In this document: positions 17,441 through 25,662 of the stretch, piece by piece
How the letters are laid out: every line of letters starts with the position of its first letter
Position numbering within the stretch: the first letter of the stretch is position 1
Assembly: GCA_026003895.1 (NCBI GenBank)
Contig: BPIC01000004.1
Coordinates: forward strand, 248,001-312,000
Length of the DNA: 64,000 bases
From: Dehalococcoidia bacterium
Lineage (GTDB): Bacteria; Chloroflexota; Dehalococcoidia; SpSt-223
Direction: 5' to 3'
The notes under the pieces: model-generated
What the model saw: the letters and a program-made list of their open reading frames with translations, nothing else
The model's database searches: none
What the model was told of the DNA's origin: nothing
Made by a program: the position numbers and the translations under genes

Positions 17441-18385
17441 TCAGCCGAGCGCACCGACCTGGCGCGCCCACGCGATCACGTCGCGCGCGGTCTGTCGCTC
17501 GAAACCGTCGAACGCATGGTTGCAGCCCGTATACCAGCGGGTGGCGACCGCCGGCGAAGAGACGGCGCGTGCCTTCAAAAGGTCCATCCGGGCCGGCGTG
17601 TTGAAGGTGTCGTCGCTGCCGGCGAGCAGCAAGATCGGCACGCTCACCTTGCCGATTTCCTCCGAGTGCACCGGTCCCTCCGGTCCCCACCACGCGAGCC
17701 AAGACTCGGCGCGCTGGAAGTGGCGCGCCGGGTGACGATACTGGTCTGGTTCGGGAACGCGGTAATCGGCGTCGACGAGGGCTGTCTGGCCCCGGCCTTC
17801 GGCGACGGCACGGCGGGCCTCCCCGACGACTTCGGTGTAACGCTCGTTTCCCAACCCGCGGCGTGCCCACGGCGGGCAATCTTCAGTCGGCGCGAAATGG
17901 ACGTTCGCCACCACGTTCGGATGAGGCGCCCGCACCTGCTGGAGGGTGACTCCAATACTGCCGAGGCTATGACCAGCGGTGATGATCCGGCGGAAGCCGC
18001 GCCCGGCGAGGAAGCGGACCCAGGCGTCGATGTCGTCGACGTCGTTGGCGGGCGTGCTGACCGCGAGGCCCCCGCGGCCGGCGCGGCGCAGGTCCAGCGC
18101 GAGCGTCGCGACCCCCTCGGCGGCGTAAACCGGCGCCTGCGTTCCGGCGAAGGCGCGGAGCGCGACCGTCCCCATGCCGTAGACGTAGGCGACGACGTCG
18201 GTCGCGCCCGGTGGACCCCAGAGGTAGCCGGTGAGAAGTGCGCCGTCGGTAGCCCAGACTTCGACGACCTCGACCGGCGGCAGCGGCGTGGCCGGCTCGG
18301 TGCGCGCTGCGATCCAGTCGGCCGCGCTGGCAATCGCCTCCTCGTCGCCGGTTCCGCTCGGAACAGTGTGAACTGGGACGAGCAC
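17441..18385 (-). CDS. Alpha/beta hydrolase, C-terminal part of a TAG-interrupted two-domain protein
   Basis: From GTG 18385 this is 314 residues. In-frame coding actually continues up to 18427, right after the TAG that ends the preceding gene. It contains a complete alpha/beta hydrolase: nucleophile elbow GHSLGS, acid in LLAGSDDT and a His in CNHAFDG. Before it lies the C-terminal tail of the first domain (ERVLVPVHTVPSGTGDEEAIASAADW). The most economical reading is one 537-residue double-hydrolase gene at 17441-19054 with TGG-to-TAG at codon 209. The substrate is unknown. Re-initiation at GTG 18385 would still give an intact second domain. Confidence 0.75.
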   Translation of the reverse strand: MLVPVHTVPSGTGDEEAIASAADWIAARTEPATPLPPVEVVEVWATDGALLTGYLWGPPGATDVVAYVYGMGTVALRAFAGTQAPVYAAEGVATLALDLRRAGRGGLAVSTPANDVDDIDAWVRFLAGRGFRRIITAGHSLGSIGVTLQQVRAPHPNVVANVHFAPTEDCPPWARRGLGNERYTEVVGEARRAVAEGRGQTALVDADYRVPEPDQYRHPARHFQRAESWLAWWGPEGPVHSEEIGKVSVPILLLAGSDDTFNTPARMDLLKARAVSSPAVATRWYTGCNHAFDGFERQTARDVIAWARQVGALG

Positions 18386-18427
18386 TCGCTCGAGCTGGCG
18401 GTCGAGATCGGTGTCGGCGAGCAGCCC

Positions 18428-19054
18428 CTACCACGCGAGGATCGCGCCAGCGTATTGCACGAGGGGAAACGGCTCGCCGTCTGGCCCCGTCAATGGCTCA
18501 TCGACGAGATAGAGCGTACTTGCTTGGAAGAGCGCTGCCCGCCCGGACTCCTGGCGGAGCTGATCGTAGCGGTTCGTGCCGAGTGCGCCGGCGAGCCAGT
18601 CGCGGGGATGGGCGAGAGGCCGGATCAAGACGAGGCCGCGGACGCGCGGATCGATCTTCTTTGCGAGGAACCTCGCGGCGCTGAGAGCGCCAATCTGCTC
18701 GCCGACGAGGTAGAGATCACGATACCCAGCGTTGAACAGCCAATCGAGCGCGAGGCTCGTGTCCGCGACGTCGTCGTCTGGGACGCTGAGGAGCGCACCT
18801 TCGAGGCCACGACGCCTTAGTCCGAAGGAGAGCGCCGGCACGCCGCGCTCCGCGAGCGCGGTTCCGAGCGCCCGCTGAACGGGCGAATCGTGATACCCGG
18901 CCCAGCGGTGGAAGAGCAGCGCGGCGGCGGGAGAGTCGCCGAGGCGCTGACCAGCCGGGAGGAACAGAAGGGCGTTGGCGACCGGAAGCGCCCGGTTGCC
19001 CGGGACGGCCTCGCGCTCGTTCCAAATGGTGAAGGGACCAATCTCGACGGCCAT
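18428..19054 (-). CDS. Pseudo-hydrolase domain, N-terminal part of the TAG-interrupted gene
   Basis: This 208-residue stretch (MAVEIGPFTIWNEREAVPGN...) has the alpha/beta-hydrolase layout. The nucleophile elbow reads GEQIG (residues 118-122) instead of GxSxG, so it is probably non-catalytic. It ends ...YAGAILAW-TAG-GLLADTD. The corresponding site of the second domain reads SWLAWWGPEG, so the stop falls exactly where the second Trp is expected. No spacer separates the two frames. Confidence 0.7.
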   Translation of the reverse strand: MAVEIGPFTIWNEREAVPGNRALPVANALLFLPAGQRLGDSPAAALLFHRWAGYHDSPVQRALGTALAERGVPALSFGLRRRGLEGALLSVPDDDVADTSLALDWLFNAGYRDLYLVGEQIGALSAARFLAKKIDPRVRGLVLIRPLAHPRDWLAGALGTNRYDQLRQESGRAALFQASTLYLVDEPLTGPDGEPFPLVQYAGAILAW

Positions 19055-19127
19055 CGGTCACCTCCACAGGTGCTGGCGCAGTGTAGCAGCCGGACAAGGT
19101 CCCCGAGCGGCTCGTATACTGCCTCCT

Positions 19128-20411
19128 GTGACAACGCAATCCCCGGCGCACCCTCTGCCGGGGGCGCCGTTTCTCGTCCGCGTCCTCTCGAAACGCGGCA
19201 TCTTCTACGGCTGGGCGATCGTTTTCGCCAGCTTCATCGTCACCTTTTGCGAAATGCCCACCTTCAACCCAGTGCTCACGCTCTTTCTCTTGCCGATGAC
19301 GCAGGAGTTTGGCTGGACTCGCACCGAATTTTCTGGGGTCGTCGTGGTCTCGACCTTTGCCGCGGCGATCGTTGCGCCCTTCGGCGGCGCACTCGTCGAC
19401 CGGGTGGGGCCGCGCGTCTCGCTCGTCGTCGGATCGGCGTTGCTCGGCGGCGCGATCTTTGCGCTTGCCATCACGCCGAACCTCATCTGGTTCTATGTCT
19501 TCTATGCCGTTGCCCGGATTGCGGCGAACGGTGGGACGGGGATCGCGACGACGGTCGTCGTCTCCAATTGGTTCACCCGGAAGCGTGCGCTGGCCTTCGG
19601 GATCATCGCCAGCGCATGGCGGTTGGGAAGCTGGGTGCTCCCCCTCGGCCTCGCGGCGCTCATCACGGGTCAGGGCTGGCGTGTTGGCTGGGGATTTCTC
19701 GGGGTGATGATCTTGCTGCTGGCGGTGCCGGCGCCCGCGCTACTCACCATCCGCCGGCCGCAGGATGTCGGGCTGACACCGCTGGAAGATGGTCCATCCA
19801 CCGTTTCGGTCTCCGCCTCGCCCGAGCGGCCGTGGACGCTGGGCGAGGCAGTGCGGACAACGTCGCTGTGGTTTGTGGCGCTCGGCGGCTTTTGCGCGTG
19901 GTTCACTGCGGCGTCCTTCAACCTTCATCTTGCCCCCTACCTGCTGGACAAAGGCTTTACCCCTGACATTGCGGTGGGGACGCTCGCCGGCATGGGTTTC
20001 GTCAGCATGGTCGCCACCATCGGAATGGGACTGATCGCCGACCGGATTGGTGTGCGACCGACCTACATGCTTGCCTTTGCGTGCGCGGCGATTGGCGCGG
20101 CGCTCATCCTCTGGCTCGCCGCGCCGTGGATGCTGCTCGGCTTCGCGTTGTTTTACGGAGTGGCCTTCGGCGGCTATGTGACGCTGCAGCAAAGCGTCTG
20201 GGCAGACTATTTTGGGCGCGGGTCGCTTGGCGCGATCCGAGGGGTCACAATGCCGGTGCAACTGATGGGCAACGCGCTCGGCCCCTTTGCGGCCGCCTTG
20301 GCGTTCGACCTGACAGGCAGCTATGCCCTTCCATTCACGGCTTTCGTTGTCGTGAGTCTGCTCGGCATCGTCGCGCTGGCACTCGCCCGCAAGCCTCGTC
20401 GCCGGGCCTGA
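19128..20411 (+). CDS. MFS transporter
   Basis: GTG 19128 (VTTQSPAHPL) gives 427 residues. A longer frame from 18975 crosses the divergent gene's promoter and lacks family features. About twelve transmembrane helices are visible. The MFS loop signature after TM2 is GGALVDRVGPRVS, and its counterpart in the second half is GLIADRIGVRPT. The closest pattern is the monocarboxylate/oxalate-formate-antiporter-like group (FYGWAIVFASFIVTFCEMPTFNPVLTLFLLPMTQEFGWTRTEFSG). The substrate is probably a small organic acid, by family only. Confidence 0.9.
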   Translation: MTTQSPAHPLPGAPFLVRVLSKRGIFYGWAIVFASFIVTFCEMPTFNPVLTLFLLPMTQEFGWTRTEFSGVVVVSTFAAAIVAPFGGALVDRVGPRVSLVVGSALLGGAIFALAITPNLIWFYVFYAVARIAANGGTGIATTVVVSNWFTRKRALAFGIIASAWRLGSWVLPLGLAALITGQGWRVGWGFLGVMILLLAVPAPALLTIRRPQDVGLTPLEDGPSTVSVSASPERPWTLGEAVRTTSLWFVALGGFCAWFTAASFNLHLAPYLLDKGFTPDIAVGTLAGMGFVSMVATIGMGLIADRIGVRPTYMLAFACAAIGAALILWLAAPWMLLGFALFYGVAFGGYVTLQQSVWADYFGRGSLGAIRGVTMPVQLMGNALGPFAAALAFDLTGSYALPFTAFVVVSLLGIVALALARKPRRRA

Positions 20412-20470
20412 TCGCCTGACCGGCGTCTTCAGGCACAATGCGCCCGACATTTGGCACAAAGGGGACGATC

Positions 20471-21343
20471 ATGCGCGACTCCATTGTTGGCCTTGGGTGG
20501 TTCGTTCGGCGGACCAATGACGTCGAAGGGTTGACACGCTTCTTTCGGGACGTCGTTGGGCTGCCGGTCCTCCGTGAGCACGGGGGAATCGCCCAGTTGT
20601 GGGCAGGGGAGGCGACGGTTTTCGAAATCGCCCCTGGCGGCCGGCCGAACCCCGAGTACACCGACCGCGCTCAGTCGCCCAGCGTGCCGATCTTTCGCGT
20701 CCACGGCATTCGCGGAACAATCCAGCGGCTGCGCGACGCCGGAGTCCGGTTCATCAATGAGTTCGAGCGTGACCACAATCACCTCGCCTATTTCCTCGAC
20801 CCCCTCGGCAACGTCACGGGGCTGCAGGAGCGCTACCGCACTTCGGACCGCGCTGAAGACCGTGAGGCGTGGCGGCGTTGCGATGCCCGTGAGACGCGGA
20901 TCGAAGGCGTCGGGCCGCTCCCGCCCGACATCCAGCACATTGGCTGGGTGGTTTTTCGCTCACTCGATGTGCCAGCGCAGATTGCCTTTTATCGCGATGT
21001 CGTCGGGTTGGACATCGCAGTCAGCTATAGCGACACGAACGCGTTGCTCTCGCTCGGCGACGGTGTGTTGCTTGAGCTTTCCCCGGGCTCGTCGCCCCAA
21101 CCGCGCCCGTCGGACCGCAGTGAGGTGACGAACACGCCCGTGCTGCGCGTCCGCAACCTCGACGAGATGGTCGCCGATCTCAAGGCGAAGGGCGTTCACT
21201 TCGTCAACGATATCTTCGCAATTCCCTTCGGCCGCATTGCCTATTTCGTCGACCCGGAGAACCACCTCATGGGCCTCCAAGAGCGGAGCCCGGAAAGTGA
21301 TCGAGTCGAGGATGTCGAGGCGCGTCGGCGATGGGGCGCTTGA
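20471..21343 (+). CDS. VOC-family protein with two glyoxalase-like domains
   Basis: ATG 20471 preceded by AAAGGGGAC gives 290 residues. The first module begins GWFVRRTNDVEGLTRFFRDVVGLPV and the second QHIGWVVFRSLDVPAQIAFYRDVVGLDI. Each ends in a DPLGN/DPENHLMGLQER strand that supplies the metal-site Glu. It could be a dioxygenase, lyase or isomerase. The two modules are similar to each other, indicating an internal duplication. It overlaps mobA by 13 bases. Confidence 0.85.
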   Translation: MRDSIVGLGWFVRRTNDVEGLTRFFRDVVGLPVLREHGGIAQLWAGEATVFEIAPGGRPNPEYTDRAQSPSVPIFRVHGIRGTIQRLRDAGVRFINEFERDHNHLAYFLDPLGNVTGLQERYRTSDRAEDREAWRRCDARETRIEGVGPLPPDIQHIGWVVFRSLDVPAQIAFYRDVVGLDIAVSYSDTNALLSLGDGVLLELSPGSSPQPRPSDRSEVTNTPVLRVRNLDEMVADLKAKGVHFVNDIFAIPFGRIAYFVDPENHLMGLQERSPESDRVEDVEARRRWGA

Positions 21344-21960
21344 CCCTGCCGCGCTTGGCCAGCCCTGCTGGCTGGGCAGCGATCGTCCTCGCCGGCGGGC
21401 AGAGTCGCCGGATGGGGCGTGACAAGGCGCTCCTCGAGCTGAACGGCGAGCCGCTACTGCGGCGGGTCGTGCGCCGGCTGGCAGAAGTGACAAACGAGAT
21501 CGTCGTCGTCGGGTCGATGGAGTATGCACCACTGGTCGAAGGGCTGAACGCAACGGTGGTGCCGGATCGCTGGCCAGGGCGTGGGCCTCTCGGTGGTCTC
21601 GGAACCGGGCTTGCGGCCGTGGCTTCGCCGGTGGCCCTTGTGGTTGGCTGCGACATGCCGGCGCTCGCGCCGGCGCTGCTTCTGCTGCTTGCCGACGCCT
21701 GCGCCGACCACGACGCAGCCTTCCCCCGCCTCGGCGATCGGCTCGAACCGCTGCCTGCCGCCTGCCGGACGAGCATCCTCCCGGCAATCGAGCGGCTGCT
21801 TGCTGGGACGGATGACCCGCCGCTGCAAGGGATCGCCAGCGCCGTCCGGACACGATACGTCGAGGAGTCGGCGATCCGCCTCGCCGATCCGGCGCTGCAG
21901 TCGTTCCTGAACCTGAATACACCGGATGACTTCGCTAGGGTCGCTCAACTGCTGACGTAG
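21331..21960 (+). CDS. mobA: Molybdenum cofactor guanylyltransferase
   Basis: This 209-residue protein has the nucleotidyltransferase signature AIVLAGGQSRRMGRDKALLEL (residues 17-37), the WPGRGPLGGLGTGL loop and the metal-binding VGCDMPAL. It transfers GMP from GTP to molybdopterin to make the guanine-dinucleotide form used by DMSO-reductase-family enzymes. This fits the BisC-like oxidoreductase encoded just downstream on the other strand. Its 3' end overlaps the convergent FmdE-like gene by 16 bases. Confidence 0.93.
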   Translation: MGRLTLPRLASPAGWAAIVLAGGQSRRMGRDKALLELNGEPLLRRVVRRLAEVTNEIVVVGSMEYAPLVEGLNATVVPDRWPGRGPLGGLGTGLAAVASPVALVVGCDMPALAPALLLLLADACADHDAAFPRLGDRLEPLPAACRTSILPAIERLLAGTDDPPLQGIASAVRTRYVEESAIRLADPALQSFLNLNTPDDFARVAQLLT

Positions 21961-22556
21961 TAGGAATCGCCAGCGCACGCCCGGCAGAGCCGGCGGCCCG
22001 CGGCGATCCGCTCGCGGCCGTTGATCACTTCTTCGCCGCAGCCGGCGCAGTGGACCCGGGCGCGGTGAACGCCAAGCAGCACCTCCAATGGCGGCGACAG
22101 CCGGACCTCGCGCCACGTCAGCAATTCGGCGGCGGGCATGATCTGATAGGCGAGGATCTGAGCGGCGCGGCGGGACGGTGCGTCCGGCGCATAGGCGAGG
22201 GCACGCTGACGCGAGTCGCGAGCGGGTACGAGCCGCACGGCTCGGTTGGTCGCCGTCGCGACGAGGGTGGCTGCGACCTTGCCGTGGTCCTCGATCCGGA
22301 GGGTGCGCCGGCCGGGCGCGGCGCCGGTGGCGGCTATCAGTCCATCGAGGAAACAGCCGTCCGTCTCGGCAATAACCAGCAATTCTTTCTCCCGGAGCGG
22401 CAGCGGGATGTCGAGGAGCGCCGCGCCGTGAAAGCCGATCCGGGCGCCGAGCACTTGGCGCGGGCAGAGGCCATGGGGGTGGCGCTCCGCCGACTCGGCG
22501 AGTGCGCGAGCGAGCGAGGGCTCGGCGACGGCGGGAAAGGGGTGGCGACCGCTCAC
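21945..22556 (-). CDS. FmdE-like molybdenum-associated protein with zinc ribbon
   Basis: This 203-residue protein carries an FmdE domain (residues about 15-150; HGLCPRQVLGARIG, ETDGCFLDGLIAATGAAPGRR, DHGKVAATL). It ends in a CxxC...CxxC zinc ribbon (CAGCGEEVINGRERIAAGRRLCRACAG). Such proteins accompany formylmethanofuran dehydrogenase and other Mo/W enzymes and may help insert or sort the cofactor. The start overlaps the stop of the Mo-oxidoreductase gene as ATGA, indicating a dedicated partner. Confidence 0.85.
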   Translation of the reverse strand: MSGRHPFPAVAEPSLARALAESAERHPHGLCPRQVLGARIGFHGAALLDIPLPLREKELLVIAETDGCFLDGLIAATGAAPGRRTLRIEDHGKVAATLVATATNRAVRLVPARDSRQRALAYAPDAPSRRAAQILAYQIMPAAELLTWREVRLSPPLEVLLGVHRARVHCAGCGEEVINGRERIAAGRRLCRACAGDSYYVSS

Positions 22557-24868
22557 CGCTCGACCAACGGGGGCGGCTGGTGGGCGCGAAGCGGCGGCAA
22601 CGGTCCATCAAACCGCTCAATCTCGACCAGTGTCAGTTGGCCGATTGAGCCTTGAGCGAGCCGGGAGGTGCCGGCGTCGCGCGTCACCGCGTTCGGGTTC
22701 CCGTGGACGCACATCGCAATGGGCTTGTCGGGATCGTCCGGGTCGAACCAAGCGCCAGTTGCAATTTGGGCAACACCAGGCCGCAGCGCGTCCGACACGA
22801 TGGCCGCTGCCAAGAACGCGCCGCGGTCATTGAACACGCGGACAATGTCACCGGAGGCGATTCCGCGCGCCGCGGCGTCGTCGGGATGGATCCGGATCGG
22901 CTCGCGGCCTGCGACCTTCGCGGCAAGGCTCGTCTCGCCAAAGTCTAGTTGGCTATGCAGGCGGGTCGCCGGCTGGTTGGCGACAAGCTGGACGGGAAAG
23001 CGAGCGGCGAGCGGCGCCCCAAGCCATTCGCGCGGTTCCAGCCAGCTAGGGTGGCCCGGGCAGTCGTCGTAGCCGAAGGCGGCGATCGTCGTCGAGAAGA
23101 TCTCGATCTTCCCGGTCGGCGTAGGGAGCGGGAAGGCGTCCGGGTCCCGGCGGAATGCCTCGATCGGCGGCTCGCGGCGAGGAAGGGGCGGCACGTGGAC
23201 CTCGCCGGCGTCCCAGAACTCGTCGAACGATGGAATGGTGATGCCACGGTCGGCAAGCGAGCGCTGGAACTGGTTGTAGAGGTAGCGCAGCCACTCGTCC
23301 GCCGAACGGCCCTCGGTGAACAGTTCGCCATAGCCGAGCCGGTCTGCGAGATCGGCGAACACCGCGTAGTCGTCGCGCGCCTTGGCGAAGGGCGGGACGA
23401 TCTGATGCATCGCGATGATCACGGGGTCGTCCACCCCCTGACCGATATCGTTGCGCTCGAGGGTGAGGGTCACCGGCAAGACGATGTCGGCGTGGCGGGC
23501 CGTCGCCGTCCAAAACGGCTCGTGGACGACGATGGTGTCCGGTCGAGCGAACGCGCGTCGCAGCCGGTTCAGGTCCTGATGATGATGAAAGGGGTTGCCG
23601 CCGGCCCAGTAGACGAGCCGGATATCCGGGTAGCGCAGGCGATGGCCGTCGTAGTCGAATTCCTCGCCGGGGTGCAAGAGCAGGTCGGCGATGCGGGCGA
23701 CGGGGATGAAGTCGGAGACGGGATTCTTGCCTTGCGGCAGCGAGGGGAAGTGCGCACTCGCTGGCGGCTCGCCGTCGGAGGCGAAGGCGCCGAGCGGGTA
23801 GGCGAAGCCGCCGCCCTTCAGCCCGATCTGGCCGAGCATCGCGGCGAGCGTCAGTCCCATCCAGACCGGCTGTTCGCCGAATTCGGCGCGTTGGAGGGAA
23901 TAGCTCACGCTGATCAACGTCCGCTTGCCAACCAGCTCGCGGGCGAGCCCCACGATCGTCTCGGCGTCGATGCCGCAGATCGCCGCGGCCCACGCCGGAG
24001 TCTTCGGCTGGCCATCGGTCTCCCCGAGGAGGTAGCGCCGGAATTCGGGATACCCGGATGTGTAACGGTCGAGAAACGCCCGGTCGGCCAAGCCCTCGGT
24101 TTCGAGGACGTAGGCGAGGCCGAGCATCAAGGCCGTGTCGGTTGCCGGACGGGGCGCGATCCAGCGTGCCTCGAGCGCGTCCTGCACGTCGTCGCGCAAC
24201 GGACTGACGAGGATGAACTGCACGCCGCGTTCGCGAGCACGCCGCATCGCTTCACCCGCGAGGTGGCGCGACGGTCCGCCGCCTTCGACTTGGCGGTTCT
24301 TCGGCGCCATGCCGCCAAAGGCGATTACGACTTCGCCGTGGTCGACGATGTCTTGCCACGTGACGCTTCCGCGTGAGACGAACGAAGCTGGTCCGACAAC
24401 GTGGGGCAGAATGACGCTCCCGGCACCCGAGCTATAGGTGTTGACCGAACGGGTGTAGCCGCCGCCAAGGTTGAGGAAGCGGTGGACGAGCGTTGGAGCG
24501 GCGTGGACCTTGCCGGCGCTCGCCCAGCCGTAGGAACCGCCGAAGATTGCCACCGAGCCGTGCTGAGTGCGAACGCGCTTGAGCTCGGCGGCGACAAGGT
24601 CGAGCGCCTCCGGCCACGAGATTGGAACGAAGGGATCGCGCCCGCGGCGATCGTCGGGCTGTGGTCCGTGCTCCAACCAGCCGCGCCGCGCCATCGGCTG
24701 CGGGATGCGCACGGCGGCAGTCCGGGCGGTCCGAAAACTGTGCAGGATCGGCGATGGATCGGGGTCGTCCGGGCGAGGACGAACGGCGATGCCGCTGGGA
24801 GTGGGCTGAGCGAGGAACGCGCCCCAATGAGAGTGGTGCGGACGCTCGCCGGGGAGGCGCTCGGTCAT
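22553..24868 (-). CDS. Molybdopterin-guanine-dinucleotide oxidoreductase, BisC/TorA-like
   Basis: ATG 24868 (MTERLPGERPHHSHWGAFLA) gives 771 residues, typical of BisC, TorA and DorA enzymes. GSYGWASAGKVHAAPTLVHRFLNLGGGYTRSVNTYSSGAGSVILPHVVG is characteristic of the DMSO-reductase family, with the NTYSSGA Ser as molybdenum ligand and no N-terminal Fe-S Cys cluster. There is no twin-arginine signal, so it should be cytoplasmic like BisC. The C-terminal MopB domain (LVANQPATRLHSQLDF...) is intact. Likely substrates are S- or N-oxides, such as methionine or biotin sulfoxide. It is coupled to the FmdE-like gene. Confidence 0.9.
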   Translation of the reverse strand: MTERLPGERPHHSHWGAFLAQPTPSGIAVRPRPDDPDPSPILHSFRTARTAAVRIPQPMARRGWLEHGPQPDDRRGRDPFVPISWPEALDLVAAELKRVRTQHGSVAIFGGSYGWASAGKVHAAPTLVHRFLNLGGGYTRSVNTYSSGAGSVILPHVVGPASFVSRGSVTWQDIVDHGEVVIAFGGMAPKNRQVEGGGPSRHLAGEAMRRARERGVQFILVSPLRDDVQDALEARWIAPRPATDTALMLGLAYVLETEGLADRAFLDRYTSGYPEFRRYLLGETDGQPKTPAWAAAICGIDAETIVGLARELVGKRTLISVSYSLQRAEFGEQPVWMGLTLAAMLGQIGLKGGGFAYPLGAFASDGEPPASAHFPSLPQGKNPVSDFIPVARIADLLLHPGEEFDYDGHRLRYPDIRLVYWAGGNPFHHHQDLNRLRRAFARPDTIVVHEPFWTATARHADIVLPVTLTLERNDIGQGVDDPVIIAMHQIVPPFAKARDDYAVFADLADRLGYGELFTEGRSADEWLRYLYNQFQRSLADRGITIPSFDEFWDAGEVHVPPLPRREPPIEAFRRDPDAFPLPTPTGKIEIFSTTIAAFGYDDCPGHPSWLEPREWLGAPLAARFPVQLVANQPATRLHSQLDFGETSLAAKVAGREPIRIHPDDAAARGIASGDIVRVFNDRGAFLAAAIVSDALRPGVAQIATGAWFDPDDPDKPIAMCVHGNPNAVTRDAGTSRLAQGSIGQLTLVEIERFDGPLPPLRAHQPPPLVER

Positions 24869-24927
24869 GACGGGGAGCCTTTCGAAAGCAGACGCTTCAT
24901 GCGGGAAGGGTCTCCCCATTGTAGCCG

Positions 24928-25161
24928 TTAGTCGTCGTCTTCCAGCTCGCTCTCGTCCATCAACCGGAAGCCGATTCCAAGCTTCACTTGATACCAACCG
25001 ACCGCTCCGTCCTGGATCGAGCCGCGGATTTCGCGAACTTCGAACCAGTCCAGTCCTTTGAGAGTCTGGCTGGCACGACCGATGGCGTTTTTCACGGCCG
25101 CCTCGATACTCTCGTTCGAGGAGCCCACAACTTCGATGACTTTGTAGACATGGTCGTTCAC
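24928..25161 (-). CDS. Dodecin
   Basis: This 77-residue product starts at GTG 25161 with AAGGAG upstream. The sequence HVYKVIEVVGSSNESIEAAVKNAIGRASQTLKGLDWFEVREIRGSIQDGAVGWYQVKLGIGFRL is a full-length dodecin: the N-terminal strand, the helix, the flavin-stacking Trp in LDWFEV and the Gln in WYQV. Dodecins form hollow 12-mers that store flavin or CoA. The acidic tail (ELEDDD) is slightly longer than usual. Confidence 0.92.
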   Translation of the reverse strand: MNDHVYKVIEVVGSSNESIEAAVKNAIGRASQTLKGLDWFEVREIRGSIQDGAVGWYQVKLGIGFRLMDESELEDDD

Positions 25162-25214
25162 GGCGTCGCTCCTTGGGACCGGATGCGACGATGATACGCG
25201 ATCGGTTGGCTGGC

Positions 25215-25589
25215 TTAGGCGGTGACAGCGGTCTGGGAGCTACGCCGCGCGGGCGCGTGCACTTTGGCCGGGGGGGTCAGGCTGACGAGGAGAAAACCGA
25301 TCACGGCCTGGCGGTGCTCCGGGCGGGCGAGGCGCAAGAGCTGGATCGCGTACTCGATGTCGGGGTCGGTGCGCCGCTCGTCCACTGGCCAGCCCGCAAG
25401 CAACCGAAGCGTTCCGGTGCTGAGGCCGAGCACCGGCTCAAGGGCGTCGCAGGACTCGGGGGTGGGACGGGCGCCCGCGAGGATGACGCGAAGGGTGTTG
25501 TGGCTCAGACCCGCGCGGATCGAAGCTTGACGGGCTGAGAGACCAAGAGCGGCGAGGCGCTCGCGGATGGTGGCGCGCAGCTGGTCCAT
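25215..25589 (-). CDS. Small helix-turn-helix (XRE-like) protein
   Basis: ATG 25589 (MDQLRATIRERLAALGLSARQAS) gives 124 residues. The helix-turn-helix spans about 14-55 (SARQASIRAGLSHNTLRVILAGARPTPESCDALEPVLGLS), Cro/C1-like. A helical segment rich in Leu and Arg follows, and a basic tail. The longer reading from 25685 begins inside the neighbouring gene. It may regulate the adjacent membrane-protein gene, but no operator is evident. Confidence 0.7.
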   Translation of the reverse strand: MDQLRATIRERLAALGLSARQASIRAGLSHNTLRVILAGARPTPESCDALEPVLGLSTGTLRLLAGWPVDERRTDPDIEYAIQLLRLARPEHRQAVIGFLLVSLTPPAKVHAPARRSSQTAVTA

Positions 25590-25662
25590 CGACAGCTCCC
25601 CGGCCGGCGGCGGGAAGGGACGTTCCGCGCCCCTCCAGCGGGCCGTCCGCCCTCGCATGCTA

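Noticed and set aside
17267..18820. 517-codon plus-strand open frame opposite the hydrolase gene
   Set aside because: It mirrors the real alpha/beta hydrolase coding strand and has no recognisable domain.
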